The notes under the pieces: model-generated
What the model saw: only the letters and a program-made list of their open reading frames with translations
Database searches by the model: none
Told to the model about the DNA's origin: nothing
Origin: Spirochaetota bacterium
GTDB taxonomy: Bacteria; Spirochaetota; GWE2-31-10; MWDO01
NCBI GenBank assembly: GCA_017998755.1
Contig: JAGOCL010000108.1
Location: 1 to 7,924 of the forward strand
Direction: 5' to 3'
DNA length: 7,924 nt
Program-made: the position numbers and the translations under genes
Shown here: positions 1 through 6,684 of the stretch, piece after piece
Layout: each line of letters starts with the position of its first letter
How positions within the stretch are numbered: position 1 is the first letter of the stretch

Positions 1-1340
1 ATCTCGTTAAAAATATTCTTCATATCTCTAACATTTTCAATTATAATACATTTTTCATTATTTTCAATATCGTTATTTTCTGATAGATAAGTTTTATTAA
101 TTTTATATTTCTCAGCTTCTCTAACTCTATTAGACATTTTTTTTACGTTGAGTATTTCGCCTGTCAATGATATTTCTCCGATAAAACACGCATCTCCTTT
201 AACAGGCGCATTAATTTTTGAAGAATATATTGCCATAGCTATAGCAAAATCTATTCCCACATCCTTTATTTTTATTCCTTGAGTTATATTAACATAAATA
301 TCGTAATTATTAAGATTTTCACTCAAATATTTATTAACTACGCCAATAATTTTATTAATTCTGCTTATTTCTATTCCTTCAGAATACCTTCTTGGATTAA
401 CAAATACCGTTGGAACAACTAACGCTTCAATTTCAATCAGGAAAGTACGAATACCCTCTACTGCAATCGTTTTGCACTTCCCGACTATACTATTATAGAT
501 ATTTTTTTCTTTTAAAGTCTCAAGATTATTATCTACTATTTTTAAACCTTTCGCCCCCATATCAAAAAACAAAATATTATCAATTGTTCCAAACCTATTT
601 TTCACAGATCTTAATATCCTATAATTATTTCTGGCGTCAAATTCAAAATACAAAACGACGTCTACCAAATGTTCGATAATTTTTGGTCCGGCTATCTCGC
701 CGGATTTGTTAATGTGCCCGACAATAATTACGGGAATATTGAAAGATTTAGAAAACTCAACTATATCGTTAGCGCAAATTTTCATCTGAGATAAATTACT
801 AACAGAACCGTCGTTTTCAATTTTCTCATGTTTAAGCGTTTGAATTGAGTCAAAAAAAATAATATCCGGTTTTTCTTTTTTACATAACTCTATTATTGCC
901 GTTAAATCATTATTATTTGATAAAAAAAAACGATCTTTTTTTAATTCAAGTCGATCCGCTCTTATTTTTAACTGTTGTAACGTTTCTTCGCCGGAAAAGT
1001 AATATATTTTTCTACTATTTTCAATATTCTCCGCTAAATAAAAAAGAAGCGTCGATTTTCCAATTCCGGGCTCTCCAGAGAGTAAAATAACCGAACCGCA
1101 AATTATACCGTCTCCAAAAAAAGTATTTAAATCGTTGTTAGAAATTTTTATTATTTCGTGAGGATCAATTTTTATATCTTGTAATAAATTTAGTTTTATT
1201 TCTTGTCGTAACGTTAAGTCTTTTTCTTTATGTTTTTCCTCAACTAACGTATTCCAAGAATTACATTGGGGGCATTTGCCTATCCAAGACGAGGTTGAGT
1301 AACCGCATTCAACGCATAAAAATTTTTTGCTATTTTTCAT
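1..1340 (-). CDS. radA: DNA repair protein RadA (partial, C-terminal end cut by window edge)
   Basis: RadA (Sms) is a RecA-like, DnaB-like ATPase that drives branch migration of recombination intermediates. My own translation from ATG at 1340 is open for 446 codons to the left edge with no frameshift. Visible parts, in order: a four-Cys zinc finger (C9, C12, C23, C26, the last pair as CPQCNSW); Walker A GEPGIGKST at 89-97; Walker B ending in D164 (IIFFDS); the RadA-specific KNRFG motif at 247-251; and a Lon-protease-like domain from about residue 270, including GEISLTGEI. E. coli RadA has about 460 residues, so only a few C-terminal residues and the stop are missing. The GG usually found in the Lon-like domain reads QG here. 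The ATG overlaps the stop of the upstream PanB-like gene by 11 bp and no Shine-Dalgarno sequence is visible, which suggests translational coupling. Confidence 0.96.
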   Translation of the reverse strand, partial: MKNSKKFLCVECGYSTSSWIGKCPQCNSWNTLVEEKHKEKDLTLRQEIKLNLLQDIKIDPHEIIKISNNDLNTFFGDGIICGSVILLSGEPGIGKSTLLFYLAENIENSRKIYYFSGEETLQQLKIRADRLELKKDRFFLSNNNDLTAIIELCKKEKPDIIFFDSIQTLKHEKIENDGSVSNLSQMKICANDIVEFSKSFNIPVIIVGHINKSGEIAGPKIIEHLVDVVLYFEFDARNNYRILRSVKNRFGTIDNILFFDMGAKGLKIVDNNLETLKEKNIYNSIVGKCKTIAVEGIRTFLIEIEALVVPTVFVNPRRYSEGIEISRINKIIGVVNKYLSENLNNYDIYVNITQGIKIKDVGIDFAIAMAIYSSKINAPVKGDACFIGEISLTGEILNVKKMSNRVREAEKYKINKTYLSENNDIENNEKCIIIENVRDMKNIFNE

Positions 1341-2040
1341 TAATTTTATTAAGAAGTATATCGTATGACTGAGATACAAGATCTTTAATATTTAAAAAAC
1401 TGTTTTTATTTTCTATTAAACCTATTACCTTTGATAATAATAAGTAATGACCGTCGCTATCTTTAATTAAGTTATCGCTTATAACAGGCGCCGGACAACT
1501 ATTTCGTAATTTTGTATATAAAGTTTCGTTTAAGTTTTCCGTTATAAGCAAATATGCTCCGGTGTTTCCTAAATGAATAAGCTCTTCTATACAACCGTTT
1601 ATTCTCAAATCGCCGTCTTCATAGTTATTTTTAAAAGAAATTATATAAGGTATCCCATAATTTGATAATTTTTTTGAGACGTTCGTTACGTTATGTTCTA
1701 TATTTAATATTACAAAATCTGCGTTACATTTTTTGTAAATATCAACTACGTTGGAGATGTCTTTACCGTCGTTATATAAATCTATAACTGGTATATCGAC
1801 GGCTAAAAACTTATTAGTCATATAAGCATTTTTTAAATTAATAATAAAATCGTTTAACGAAACTTTGTTGACTGAATTAATGTTATGATTGAGAGCAATT
1901 TCTTCTATATCTATTCTAAAAATATCAATGTTTTTATCTTTTATTGAATTATAAAAATTGAAATTGACAAAAGAAGAGACAAAAGTTTTTATTTTTTTCT
2001 TCTTTCTATTTTTCCAATAAGATATATCTAATTGATTCAT
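1330..2040 (-). CDS. Divergent PanB-like (ketopantoate hydroxymethyltransferase-fold) protein, probable altered active site
   Basis: A 236-residue soluble protein with no signal peptide or membrane segment. By eye it aligns end to end with PanB (about 264 aa; makes ketopantoate from 2-oxoisovalerate and methylene-THF for pantothenate and CoA synthesis). Matches are the N-terminal ISYWKNRKKKKIKT, KVSLNDF (59-65; PanB VT-x-x-DI), AVDIP (80-84; ADLPF), ADFV (107-110), GIPYI (129-133), TGAYLLITE (160-168; AGAxxLVLE) and APVISDN...SDGHYLLL (184-202; IPVIGIGAG...DGQxLV). Metal ligand D84 and catalytic E181 of E. coli PanB map to D82 and E168. The GDS motif (D45), K112, E114 and the GHLGLTPQS/YKVQG segment are replaced or deleted. 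Fold assignment is inference from motif order, and function is unknown: decayed PanB, changed substrate, or a non-enzymatic role. The start lies 5 nt after the khpB stop, so it is co-transcribed. Confidence 0.7.
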   Translation of the reverse strand: MNQLDISYWKNRKKKKIKTFVSSFVNFNFYNSIKDKNIDIFRIDIEEIALNHNINSVNKVSLNDFIINLKNAYMTNKFLAVDIPVIDLYNDGKDISNVVDIYKKCNADFVILNIEHNVTNVSKKLSNYGIPYIISFKNNYEDGDLRINGCIEELIHLGNTGAYLLITENLNETLYTKLRNSCPAPVISDNLIKDSDGHYLLLSKVIGLIENKNSFLNIKDLVSQSYDILLNKINEK

Positions 2041-2045
2041 AACGT

Positions 2046-2666
2046 CTAGTCTTTGTAAAATATTTTAACTCTTTTCAACAATCCGTCCCCTTCCGACTCG
2101 GTTTCAACGTTTTTTTCTTCTTTTAAAGTCATATGTATAATCCTTCTTTCGAAAGGATTCATTGGCTCTAAAAGAACGTTTTCTTTGGATTTTCTTACTT
2201 GTATTGCGGCTGTAAGCGCTATTTTTTTTAACATTTTTTCTTTTCTTGCTCTATAATTTCCAATATCTATTATTACCTTGGTCCATACATTTGAGCTTCT
2301 ATTAAGAGCGACGTTTACTATGGTTTGAATAGCTTCAAGATTTTTACCTTGTTTACCTATAATAAGCGCTGAATCCGGAGATTCTATTTCTATAATTATC
2401 TTTTCATCGTCTTCTTCAATTAAATATATTTTTGCTTCAATATCCATTTTTTCTAGAAGTTCTTTTACAAACATCAAACATCTGTTTCCAAACAATAAGT
2501 CGTCTTCAAAAGAAACTTTAGCCGTAAGATCTTTTTTCCCAAATGAAAATATACCGCTCTTGTTTTCAAAATCAAAAACTACTTGATCCTCTTTAAGTTT
2601 AAGCGTATCTAACGCGCTGTCTATTATTTCTTTTTCCGTTTTCCCGGAAAATTCTCTAGTTATCAT
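2046..2666 (-). CDS. khpB: RNA-binding protein KhpB (Jag/EloR family)
   Basis: A 206-residue cytoplasmic RNA-binding protein of the Jag/KhpB family, which in Gram-positives affects cell elongation and division by binding RNA, usually with KhpA. Three parts are visible. A Jag_N domain spans about 1-50 (REFSGKTEKEIIDSALDTL, with FSFGKKD at 41-46). A KH domain with the GxxG loop GKQG at 104-107, followed by NLEAIQTIVNVALNR, comes next. A C-terminal R3H domain has LEPMNPFERRIIHMTL (166-181) and the typical TESEGDG tail at 189-195. Length is normal for the short form of the family. A strong AAGGAG sits 6 nt before the ATG at 2666. It lies 23 bp after yidC, the usual neighbour of jag. Confidence 0.95.
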   Translation of the reverse strand: MITREFSGKTEKEIIDSALDTLKLKEDQVVFDFENKSGIFSFGKKDLTAKVSFEDDLLFGNRCLMFVKELLEKMDIEAKIYLIEEDDEKIIIEIESPDSALIIGKQGKNLEAIQTIVNVALNRSSNVWTKVIIDIGNYRARKEKMLKKIALTAAIQVRKSKENVLLEPMNPFERRIIHMTLKEEKNVETESEGDGLLKRVKIFYKD

Positions 2667-2689
2667 AATTCTCTCCTTTCTATTTAAAA

Positions 2690-4426
2690 CTAAGCTTTTT
2701 TCAAAATTTTTTTGTTTCCTTTATTTTTCATTGAGTTTTTTAGTAGTTGTTGGGCAATATTCAGTATATTCATTATTGTCCAATACAAAACCAACCCGGA
2801 AGATACGTTGTAAAACATAAAGAAAAATAATACAGGCATCATCCACATCATCATTTTTGCCTGCTTGTTAGATTGCATATCGGGCATTATTAAACTGGAA
2901 AATACTTGCGTCGCAACCATTACTATGGGTAAAATATTAAATGAACTTATATTAACAAACGGAATTATAAAATCAAAATTTACAACGGCGTCTGGAAGAG
3001 ATAAATCTTTTATCCATAAAAATCCCGCGCCTTTAAGCTCAACCATTTTATCTAAAAGCTGGTACATCGCTAAGAGCAAAGGCATCTGTAAAAGTAATGG
3101 GAAACATCCGCCGAAAGGATTAATTCCTTCTTTTTTATAAAGGTTCATAGTTTCTCTATTTAATATTTCCGGTTTATCCTTGTATTTTTCTTGTAGTTCC
3201 TTAAGTTTCGGCTGTAATTTACTCATCTTTTCCTGCGACTCCATACTTTTATGCGTCAAAGGAGATAACAACAACTTTATTAATACGGTCAAAATAATAA
3301 TTGCTAATCCATAGTTTTTGACTAGCTTATAAATAAAAGTTAAAATAACCCCCATAACATCGCCAAATCCAAAAAACTTATATTCGACTATTTTAGAAAA
3401 ATTCGTATCGATTAATTTAAAATCTTTAAAATTATCATATTTTTTAACTATAGATCTGATTTTAGGACCAATATATATGTAAAAAGAAGAATCTAACGTT
3501 GAATTTTCAGTATATCTCTCAAAACCGCAATAATAATTATTTTTCTGACTGTCTTTATAATCAAAAAAGTATTTATAATTTTGACTATCAGGGTAAATTA
3601 TGGCGGTTAAATACCTATCGTCTCTAGCAATCCAGCTTTCTCCGCCTTGTCTATATTTTTCTCCAAATCCCGGTACGGTTGACTTTTTAACTAGCTTATT
3701 ATCAAAATCCACTTTCTCTACTTTTTTACCGTTAAAATATGAGTACATATCGTATCTTTTGTTAAATTTTTGGCCGTCAGAATTTAAATTCGGCCCCCAT
3801 CCTATACTAAAAGCGACGTCGGTATTATCAAAATTCATTTGTTCGTTTTTATCGTTAGATATTTTTAAGTCAAATTTAAAAATGTTTTCGTTTTCTATAA
3901 AGGTATAAATTTTATCAATTTTATAACTGTTCCCGTTTTTTAAGTCTTTTATCTTTGTAGAAAAAATAAACTTATTATCGACTTTTTCAAAAGAATAACT
4001 CTCTTTTCCTCCGGTTAATTCCGAAATTGTTTTTCCGTTTAACCAAGAACCAAATTTTAACTTAAGAGAGTTGTTATTTAACTTACCGTTAACTATATTA
4101 TATTTATTATTCTGATTTTTTTCTAAAAAGCTGTCTTTTACGTATGCGTTGACTATTTCTCCGTTTATTCTACTAATTTCAACTAAGATATTTTGATTTT
4201 CATATATAACATTATCTTCCAAAGCGTCTTTTTGTTCATATAATGATTCAAATACAGTTTCCCGCGTAGTTTCTAATTCGATATTAGTATCTTTCGCTTC
4301 TGACGTACCATTCGTTACATCGGTAACGTTCTTTACGCTTTTCCCGTTATACATAAAATAAACATTAATACCTACAAAAACAAAAGCAAGTATTATCATA
4401 AAAACAAAAGTCCTGTTGTTATCCAT
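2690..4426 (-). CDS. yidC: Membrane protein insertase YidC (diderm type)
   Basis: YidC inserts and folds inner-membrane proteins, alone or with SecYEG. From the chosen ATG the protein has 578 residues: an N-terminal membrane anchor (about 6-27), a large periplasmic P1 domain (about 45-340), then the conserved five-helix insertase core from about 350. Core landmarks are LQPKLKELQEKYKDKP, NPFGGCFPLLLQMPLLLAMY, and SSGLVLYWTIMNILNIAQQ, then a basic tail (KNSMKNKGNKKILKKA) of the kind that contacts ribosomes. The P1 domain is typical of diderms. GGAG lies 5 nt before the ATG at 4426 but only 2 nt before the one at 4429, and MDNNR matches the usual family start, so I prefer 4426. The hydrophilic-groove Arg (R366 in E. 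coli) is Lys here, residue 384. Confidence 0.97.
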   Translation of the reverse strand: MDNNRTFVFMIILAFVFVGINVYFMYNGKSVKNVTDVTNGTSEAKDTNIELETTRETVFESLYEQKDALEDNVIYENQNILVEISRINGEIVNAYVKDSFLEKNQNNKYNIVNGKLNNNSLKLKFGSWLNGKTISELTGGKESYSFEKVDNKFIFSTKIKDLKNGNSYKIDKIYTFIENENIFKFDLKISNDKNEQMNFDNTDVAFSIGWGPNLNSDGQKFNKRYDMYSYFNGKKVEKVDFDNKLVKKSTVPGFGEKYRQGGESWIARDDRYLTAIIYPDSQNYKYFFDYKDSQKNNYYCGFERYTENSTLDSSFYIYIGPKIRSIVKKYDNFKDFKLIDTNFSKIVEYKFFGFGDVMGVILTFIYKLVKNYGLAIIILTVLIKLLLSPLTHKSMESQEKMSKLQPKLKELQEKYKDKPEILNRETMNLYKKEGINPFGGCFPLLLQMPLLLAMYQLLDKMVELKGAGFLWIKDLSLPDAVVNFDFIIPFVNISSFNILPIVMVATQVFSSLIMPDMQSNKQAKMMMWMMPVLFFFMFYNVSSGLVLYWTIMNILNIAQQLLKNSMKNKGNKKILKKA

Positions 4427-4431
4427 CATTT

Positions 4432-4435
4432 CTCC
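4432..4435 (-). promoter_or_regulatory. Shine-Dalgarno site favouring the second yidC ATG
   Basis: GGAG lies 2 nt before the first of two adjacent ATG codons (4429) and 5 nt before the second (4426). Normal spacing favours 4426 as the yidC start. Confidence 0.65.
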
Positions 4436-4439
4436 AATA

Positions 4440-4658
4440 TTATTTTAACGGATCGTATCCCCCTTTACTCCAGGGACCGCATCTAACCAATCTATACAAT
4501 GTATAGAATAACGCTTTAAAAAAATTATACTTAACAAAAGCCTGTCTTGCATATTCGGAACAAGAAGGGTAAAACCTACAGGAAGGAATAAATAAAGGCG
4601 AAATAAATTTTTTATAAATACTTATAAATAGAATTACAGTCTTATTTAAAAAAAACAT
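4440..4658 (-). CDS. yidD: Membrane protein insertion efficiency factor YidD
   Basis: A 72-residue YidD (DUF37) protein, a small membrane-associated factor that helps YidC-dependent insertion in E. coli. The whole protein matches the family: a hydrophobic amphipathic N-terminus, YKKFISPLF, the CRFYPSCSEYA motif with C27 and C33, and RLVRCGPWSKGGYDPLK at the C-terminus with C60. It overlaps the 3' end of rnpA by 17 bp in another frame and ends 13 bp before yidC, the standard rnpA-yidD-yidC arrangement. No Shine-Dalgarno sequence is visible; the ATG sits at the end of an A9 run, so translation probably depends on ribosomes arriving from rnpA or on the A-rich leader. Confidence 0.97.
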   Translation of the reverse strand: MFFLNKTVILFISIYKKFISPLFIPSCRFYPSCSEYARQAFVKYNFFKALFYTLYRLVRCGPWSKGGYDPLK

Positions 4659-4976
4659 TTTTTTTTATTTTTTCTATAACGCTAAAAAAATCTTCTTTTT
4701 TCTTAAAAAAATTTCCGTTTTTACTTTTTACGGAGACAATCATGTCTGTATTTTTTATTTCGTTTTTTATTTCGTCAAAAAACTCGCGAACTACTCTTTT
4801 TTCGTAGTTTCTTTCTACAGAATTACCAATTTTTTTTTTACGACGATACAAAGCCTATTTATATCCAATTCATTTTTGATAAAATAAAAAATATAACCAA
4901 CGGATCTTTCAATGGCTCCTTTGTTGAAGATATTTTTTATTTCATAATTTCTTTTTATTCTTTCTTCCTTTTTCAT
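4642..4976 (-). CDS. rnpA: RNase P protein component, reading frame broken at an A10 tract
   Basis: RnpA is the protein cofactor of RNase P, which trims the 5' ends of pre-tRNAs. The coding sequence lies in two frames. ATG at 4976, 4 codons' width or less after the tandem rpmH stops, opens a frame that reads ...NRLCIVVKKK and then reaches TAG at 4815-4817 (53 aa). The rest, IGNSVERNYEKRVVREFF..., continues in the neighbouring frame to the stop at 4642. The switch lies exactly in ten A residues (4830-4839). With eleven As, or a -1 ribosomal slip, one 111-residue RnpA of normal length results, with the family's KK-x-GN-x-V-x-RN...KR-x-x-RE core joined across the break. The RNR signature is RNY here. 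A TTG at 4851 could only start a fragment lacking half the fold. Options: base-call error, recent loss, or rescue by slippage. Identity is clear; integrity is not. Confidence 0.85.
4648..4666 (-). repeat. A9-TG-T8 tract over the rnpA end and yidD start
   Basis: On the coding strand nine As, TG, then eight Ts; the last A plus TG is the yidD ATG. The arms are complementary and could form a weak A-U stem around the start codon. The tract is also a second homopolymer site where polymerase or sequencing errors are likely, here only four codons from the rnpA stop. Confidence 0.6.
4830..4839 (-). repeat. A10 homopolymer at the rnpA frame break (slippage-prone site)
   Basis: Ten consecutive A residues on the coding strand, preceded by GTCGT and followed by TTGGTAATTC. 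The upstream rnpA frame enters as GTA AAA AAA AAA and the downstream frame needs ...AAA ATT GGT, so a -1 slip or one extra A restores the gene. It contains the A-AAA-AAA heptamer known to favour -1 frameshifting, and runs of 9-10 As are known polymerase slippage sites. Confidence 0.8.
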
Positions 4977-4983
4977 TAATTTA

Positions 4984-5124
4984 TTAAGCAGATATTGTTA
5001 ATCTTTTTCTACCCTTAAGTCTTCTTCTTTTTAAAACCAATCTACCGTTTTTTGTCGACATTCTGCTTCTAAAGCCGTGAGTTCTAAATTTTTTTACGTT
5101 TGACGGTTGATATGTTCTTTTCAT
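4984..5124 (-). CDS. rpmH: 50S ribosomal protein L34
   Basis: A 46-residue, Arg/Lys-rich protein that is unmistakably L34 of the large ribosomal subunit. It begins MKRTYQPSNVKK, then FRTHGFRSRMSTKNGR (14-28), then the basic C-terminal stretch with RRRLKGRKRLT. Length is typical (44-47 aa). AGGAG (5131-5135) lies 6 nt before the ATG. Two TAA codons in tandem (4981-4986) end it, and rnpA begins immediately after. It is the first gene behind the strong promoter at 5177-5206, as expected for a highly expressed ribosomal protein gene, and it probably leads the whole operon down to radA. Confidence 0.98.
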   Translation of the reverse strand: MKRTYQPSNVKKFRTHGFRSRMSTKNGRLVLKRRRLKGRKRLTISA

Positions 5125-5176
5125 ATTTATCTCCTAATTTTATATTTTTAATTGTTATTTTTCATTAAAGAAACGA

Positions 5177-5206
5177 ATTATACCATTTTTATATAATTTA
5201 TGTCAA
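5177..5206 (-). promoter_or_regulatory. Strong promoter of the rpmH-radA operon
   Basis: On the minus strand a perfect -35 TTGACA (5201-5206), an 18-nt spacer, and a perfect -10 TATAAT (5177-5182) preceded by TG one base upstream (TGGTATAAT), i.e. an extended -10. Transcription should start near 5170, leaving a leader of about 46 nt before rpmH. This is the best promoter in the window and fits a ribosomal protein gene. Confidence 0.88.
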
Positions 5207-5221
5207 GATTAAATAATTTAT

Positions 5222-5233
5222 TTTAGCGCTAAA
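5222..5233. promoter_or_regulatory. 12-bp perfect palindrome upstream of the rpmH promoter
   Basis: TTTAGCGCTAAA is a perfect palindrome centred about 58 bp upstream of the predicted start and 15 bp upstream of the -35 box. It has no loop, so it would act as a protein-binding site on DNA, not an RNA hairpin. A 12-bp palindrome is expected by chance several times in a window of this composition, so only the position makes it a candidate. Confidence 0.3.
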
Positions 5234-5299
5234 CTGATACTACTCGAATTAAATTAACTATAATTACTATAAGTTGTTATAACGTAGCTAATACTTTTT

Positions 5300-5602
5300 T
5301 TATTTCCCTATAAAATATTTTATGTCATTAATTAAATTTTTTTCAATAACGTCAGAAATATTATTAATTATGCTTTCTTTTTGAAAATTAAGAGATTGAA
5401 TAAACCCCGTATGACCGCATGAAACATATAATTTTTTATTTATTATTCTATCCGGCGTTAGAAATTTTTCAAGTTTTTCTCCTACGATAGCTTTCCATTT
5501 GTTTTTAATCAAATCAAGATAAAATTCGTTTTTATATTCCCCTTTATAAAAGCAATAGGGTATTACGTCTTTAATTGACGTTATTTTTTTGTATTTTTCC
5601 AT
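5300..5602 (-). CDS. dciA: DciA-family (DUF721) protein, probable replicative helicase loader
   Basis: A 100-residue DUF721 protein. DciA is the widespread ancestral partner that loads the DnaB helicase in bacteria lacking DnaC/DnaI. The family core is present: KWKAIVGEKLEKFLTP (35-50; the usual W-x-x-IVG...T-x-P), then LYVSCGHTGFIQSL (58-71; L-x-V-x-x-x-s-x-W-x-x-x-L, with F67 where Trp is common), and a final DIKYFIGK resembling the usual I-x-x-I-x-F-x-x-G ending. It is short, essentially only the KH-like core domain without an extension. It overlaps the recF 3' end by 32 bp; GGAG lies 7 nt before the ATG. The recF-DUF721 order also occurs in mycobacteria, which supports the call. Function is inferred from family and context. 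Confidence 0.84.
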   Translation of the reverse strand: MEKYKKITSIKDVIPYCFYKGEYKNEFYLDLIKNKWKAIVGEKLEKFLTPDRIINKKLYVSCGHTGFIQSLNFQKESIINNISDVIEKNLINDIKYFIGK

Positions 5603-6674
5603 CTATAATCTCCAATATTGATAAATACGAATTTTTTTCAAAAATATTTAAAAGAGTATCGTCGCTAATTGTAATAAAAAGCTGTTTATAATCAAACATT
5701 TTTGAAATAAATTTTTTTTTCCTATAATTATCCAGTTCTAGAATAACGTCGTCAAATAATAAAATTGGCGAAATGTTGTTATATTTTTTGTAATTATCAG
5801 CCTGTATAATTTTCATAATTAAAGACGCCAGTCTGGCTTGGCCAAAAGACGCATAATTATTAAAGTTAATATTGTTCAACAAAAACTGATAATTATCTTT
5901 ATGAATACCGTAAAAAGAAAAACCTATATCAAGTTCTTTTTTACTACATTCCATTAAAAAGTTAAAAAAAAATTCTTGCGAACATTCTTTGGCGTTAATA
6001 GAAGGATAATATAAAATTTTAGCGTTATATTTATAATCGCCAATTTCCATATATTTATCGTTAAAATCTTTACTCGTTATCTTAATAAATTTGTCTCTTT
6101 TCTGTTGAATAATATTTATATATTGCGCCAACTGATAGTTATATATTTCCAACAATTTTTTATTGAAAGATTTCTCTTTTAAAAGAGCGTTTTTTTGTTT
6201 TAATAAGTGGTTATAATTTTTAATACTATAAAAATATTCTATATCTATTATTGAAAAAAACATATCAAAAAATTTTCTCTTATAGTTTGGAGCCCCTTTG
6301 ATAATTAACATATCGTCGCTAGAAAAAATTACCGAACAATATTTTCCAAATATTTCCGAGTACTTTTTTATTTTTTTATTATTGTAAATAATTCCTTTCG
6401 ATTTATTAATATATTTAACAGAAATATCGTTATCTTCGTCGTTATCGTAATTAATTGAAATAGAAAAATAATCTTCTTCTTTGTTAATTAATTCATAATC
6501 AGAAACGTTTCTAAAAGATTTTAAATAAGTAAAATAGTATAATAATTCAAGAAAATTAGTTTTACCGGTTCCGTTTGGAGACTTTATTATTATATGTTTT
6601 TCTTGCTCTTTAAAACTAAATTCTAAGTTTTTAAAGTTTCGAAAATTTGTCGCGTTTACAGATTTAACAAACAA
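5571..6674 (-). CDS. recF: DNA replication and repair protein RecF
   Basis: RecF is an SMC-like ABC ATPase that, with RecO and RecR, loads RecA at single-strand gaps. The 367-residue product has the family's N-terminus (VNATNFRNFKNLEFSF), Walker A SPNGTGKT at 32-39, FSSDDMLIIKGAPNYKRKFFD (within 117-137), GIHKD at 256-260, the ABC signature SFGQAR at 276-281, Walker B ILLFDD at 304-309 and the D-loop ELD at 313-315. The first Gly of Walker A is Ser32. Length is normal. The start is TTG at 6674: an in-frame stop lies just upstream, no ATG or GTG fits, and this start places VNATNFRNF where the family begins. The Shine-Dalgarno sequence is weak (GGGA). It lies 10 bp after dnaN, so coupling is likely. 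Confidence 0.96.
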   Translation of the reverse strand: MFVKSVNATNFRNFKNLEFSFKEQEKHIIIKSPNGTGKTNFLELLYYFTYLKSFRNVSDYELINKEEDYFSISINYDNDEDNDISVKYINKSKGIIYNNKKIKKYSEIFGKYCSVIFSSDDMLIIKGAPNYKRKFFDMFFSIIDIEYFYSIKNYNHLLKQKNALLKEKSFNKKLLEIYNYQLAQYINIIQQKRDKFIKITSKDFNDKYMEIGDYKYNAKILYYPSINAKECSQEFFFNFLMECSKKELDIGFSFYGIHKDNYQFLLNNINFNNYASFGQARLASLIMKIIQADNYKKYNNISPILLFDDVILELDNYRKKKFISKMFDYKQLFITISDDTLLNIFEKNSYLSILEIIDGKIQKNNVN

Positions 6675-6684
6675 ATTTTTCCCA

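Noticed and set aside
410..1090. Plus-strand open frames at 410-679 and 896-1090
   Set aside because: They lie antisense to radA, whose KNRFG and Walker motifs are intact there; composition looks like reversed coding sequence.
2865..3908. Plus-strand open frames at 2865-3140 and 3600-3908
   Set aside because: Both are antisense to conserved parts of yidC and show no family features or ribosome binding site.
4642..4851. A stand-alone 69-residue gene starting at TTG 4851
   Set aside because: It would encode only the second half of RnpA; the missing half is present upstream in the adjacent frame, so this is a fragment of one gene.
5234..5299. Rho-independent terminator after dciA
   Set aside because: Only short imperfect AT inverted repeats (around 5247-5283) are present, without a G+C-rich stem followed by a T run; read-through into rpmH is possible.
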